Shown: positions 5,911 through 6,776 of the stretch, piece after piece
How positions within the stretch are numbered: position 1 is the first letter of the stretch
How the letters are laid out: each line of letters begins with the position of its first letter
From: SOKG01 sp964449845
GTDB taxonomy: Bacteria > Chloroflexota > Dehalococcoidia > SZUA-161
Reading direction: 5' to 3'
DNA length: 6,776 nt
NCBI GenBank assembly: GCA_964449845.1
Contig: CAYVES010000140.1
Span: 1 to 6,776, forward strand
Notes under the pieces: generated by a model
Seen by the model: only the letters and a program-made list of their open reading frames with translations
Told to the model about the DNA's origin: nothing
Databases searched by the model: none
Program-made: the position numbers and the translations under genes

Positions 5911-6096
5911 GTCAAATGGTTGGGGTTGCGCCACTGGTATCGGCATTCGTCGAGCGGCTATGTTCAATGTTTCTTTGTCATTACGAGCCGAAGCGAAGCA
6001 ATCTCCTGGTTCTGCCTGTCTTGATGGCCACTGAGATTGCTTCGTCGCTAAGGCGCCTCGCAATGACACGCGAGGGGAACCTGGAGCATCCGCTCC
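5911..6096 (-). repeat. 186-bp repeat unit, right copy (inverted partner of 189-374)
   Basis: Reverse complement of the left unit with about 17 differences and no net length change. It begins 37 bp after the kinase 2 stop codon. Together with the left unit it brackets the two kinases as a long inverted repeat pair about 5.9 kb across. Confidence 0.8.
5976..6068 (-). repeat. 93-bp palindromic dispersed repeat, copy C (MITE-like)
   Basis: Same 93-bp repeat as copies A and B, inverted. By hand count it differs from copy A at seven positions, several of them in the central non-palindromic stretch. The folded stem is largely preserved. Confidence 0.8.
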
Positions 6097-6110
6097 TCGC
6101 AGTGACAGGT

Positions 6111-6150
6111 GGCTGGGTAGGTTGCCCGACGTCGGGCAACCTACCCAGCC
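6111..6150. repeat. perfect 40-bp palindrome
   Basis: Twenty bases (GGCTGGGTAGGTTGCCCGAC) are followed at once by their exact reverse complement, centred between 6130 and 6131, with no loop. It could extrude as a cruciform in DNA, or form a very stable RNA hairpin of up to about 18 bp. It lies 61 bp before the response regulator start codon and has a decayed relative at 380-415. No immediate T run follows, so terminator activity is possible but not of standard form. Confidence 0.75.
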
Positions 6151-6200
6151 CAGGGCGAACGGATTAGGTTTTGTTTTGGGAACAAAAGGGCCTTGAAATC

Positions 6201-6207
6201 GGAGGGG
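6201..6207 (+). promoter_or_regulatory. ribosome binding site of the response regulator
   Basis: GGAGGGG ends 4 nt before the GTG codon at 6212. It supports a GTG start, since no in-frame ATG occurs until well inside the receiver domain. Confidence 0.7.
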
Positions 6208-6211
6208 AATT

Positions 6212-6776
6212 GTGAAAGCGCTGATTATTGAAGACGATCCGGCGATTGTAGAGTCTGTTTCCCTGGCCTTACAGCTGGGTTGGCCTGAGGCTCAGTTAGT
6301 ATCCACCCACCTGGGAAAGAAAGGGATGGAGTTGGCGGAAAGTGAAGACCCGAGTATCATCATCCTTGATCTGGGGCTTCCCGATATAAGCGGCTTCGAG
6401 GTCTTGAAGCAGACCCGCCTCTTCTCCTCTGTCCCCATTATTGTCCTCACCGCTAAGACAGAGGAAGCCGGTATAGTCAAAGGGCTAGAGTGGGGTGCAG
6501 ACGATTACATAGTCAAGCCCTGCGGACAGCTCCAACTCCTGGCACGGATAAAGGCCAGGGTACGCGACAGGAACAATTTTGCCGAAGAGTCACCCGTCTC
6601 CTTCGGCCCACTGTGCTTCAATCCCTCCACACACCAGCTTGAGAATGGAAAAAAGGAAGTGAACCTCACTACCATCGAAGCTCATATCATTCACCACTTG
6701 ATAAGAAACGGGGGTCGTGTAGTAACATACTCCAGACTTGCTGAAGAAGTATGGGGTGACGATTACCCCGGGGCTA
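6212..6776 (+). CDS. OmpR/PhoB-family response regulator, 3' end cut by window
   Basis: Starts at GTG with a good ribosome binding site and stays open for 188 codons to the window end. Residues 1-120 form a receiver domain: acidic pocket E7-D8-D9, phosphoacceptor D53 in LDLGLPD, T80 in VLTAK, Y99 in DDY, and K102-P103. From about residue 127 a winged-helix (Trans_reg_C) domain begins, with NLTTIEAHII, then RVVTYSRLAEEVWG. The family is usually about 225-230 residues, so roughly 40 residues, including the recognition helix and wing, lie beyond the window. After KP it has C104 where most family members have F. It is the only regulator in view and the likely partner of one or both kinases. The 338-bp spacer leaves co-transcription with kinase 2 uncertain. 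Confidence 0.93.
   Translation, partial: MKALIIEDDPAIVESVSLALQLGWPEAQLVSTHLGKKGMELAESEDPSIIILDLGLPDISGFEVLKQTRLFSSVPIIVLTAKTEEAGIVKGLEWGADDYIVKPCGQLQLLARIKARVRDRNNFAEESPVSFGPLCFNPSTHQLENGKKEVNLTTIEAHIIHHLIRNGGRVVTYSRLAEEVWGDDYPGA

Larger units (their letters stand above)
5874..6211. other. non-coding spacer between kinase 2 and the response regulator
   Basis: This 338-bp stretch holds the right-hand 186-bp repeat unit with 93-bp repeat copy C, the perfect 40-bp palindrome, a weak hairpin TTTTGTT/AACAAAA (6169-6187), and the regulator's ribosome binding site. Open frames across it are repeat-derived. I see no convincing promoter for the regulator. It may be read through from kinase 2 or use a promoter not recognisable by eye. 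Confidence 0.75.

Noticed and set aside
6171..6199. Promoter for the response regulator (TTGTTT, 17 nt, TGAAAT)
   Set aside because: The -10 box would abut the ribosome binding site, so transcription would start within or after it.

Overview
The window carries a two-component signalling locus bounded on the left by a partial tRNA gene. The sequence suggests an uncultured bacterium of the Chloroflexota, most likely near Dehalococcoidia. This rests on my recognition of three things: the MEDS-PAS-kinase architecture, the style of the PAS-rich soluble kinases, and the dispersed 93-bp repeat beginning TGTCATTGCGAGG. None of these is decisive, and the assignment is an inference.

Layout, left to right: (1) 1-55, tRNA-Val(CAC) on the minus strand, its 3' part lost at the window edge, with its own promoter at 68-96. 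(2) 56-468, non-coding, with hairpins, a 186-bp repeat unit containing 93-bp repeat copy A, and an imperfect palindrome. (3) 469-2286, minus strand, a soluble hybrid-free histidine kinase, MEDS-PAS-HisKA-HATPase (605 aa). (4) 2287-3437, a 1.15-kb divergent intergenic region. It holds two inverted 88-bp copies of a leader element (69 bp of each are identical), 93-bp repeat copy B, several small repeats and hairpins, a seven-unit 11-bp direct repeat array resembling a PhoB/SphR-type operator, and candidate promoters. (5) 3438-5873, plus strand, a second soluble kinase with four PAS domains (811 aa). Its catalytic core is about 89% identical in DNA to that of the first kinase over the 160 nt I compared. 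(6) 5874-6211, non-coding, with the inverted partner of the 186-bp unit (repeat copy C) and a perfect 40-bp palindrome. (7) 6212-6776, the start of an OmpR/PhoB-family response regulator, cut by the window end.

The locus is organised as nested inverted repeats. Each kinase has the same 88-bp element roughly 100 nt before its start codon, in the same orientation relative to the gene. Each also has the same 186-bp unit just after its stop codon. This looks like an inverted duplication of a whole kinase unit followed by replacement of the sensor domains: MEDS in one copy, additional PAS domains in the other.

Functionally, the two cytoplasmic kinases probably phosphorylate the same or related response regulators. 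The PhoB-type regulator at the right end is the obvious local candidate, and the 11-bp array upstream of kinase 2 is the obvious candidate operator. Both links are inferences. The most interesting items are the conserved untranslated leader element and the helically phased TAAT array.
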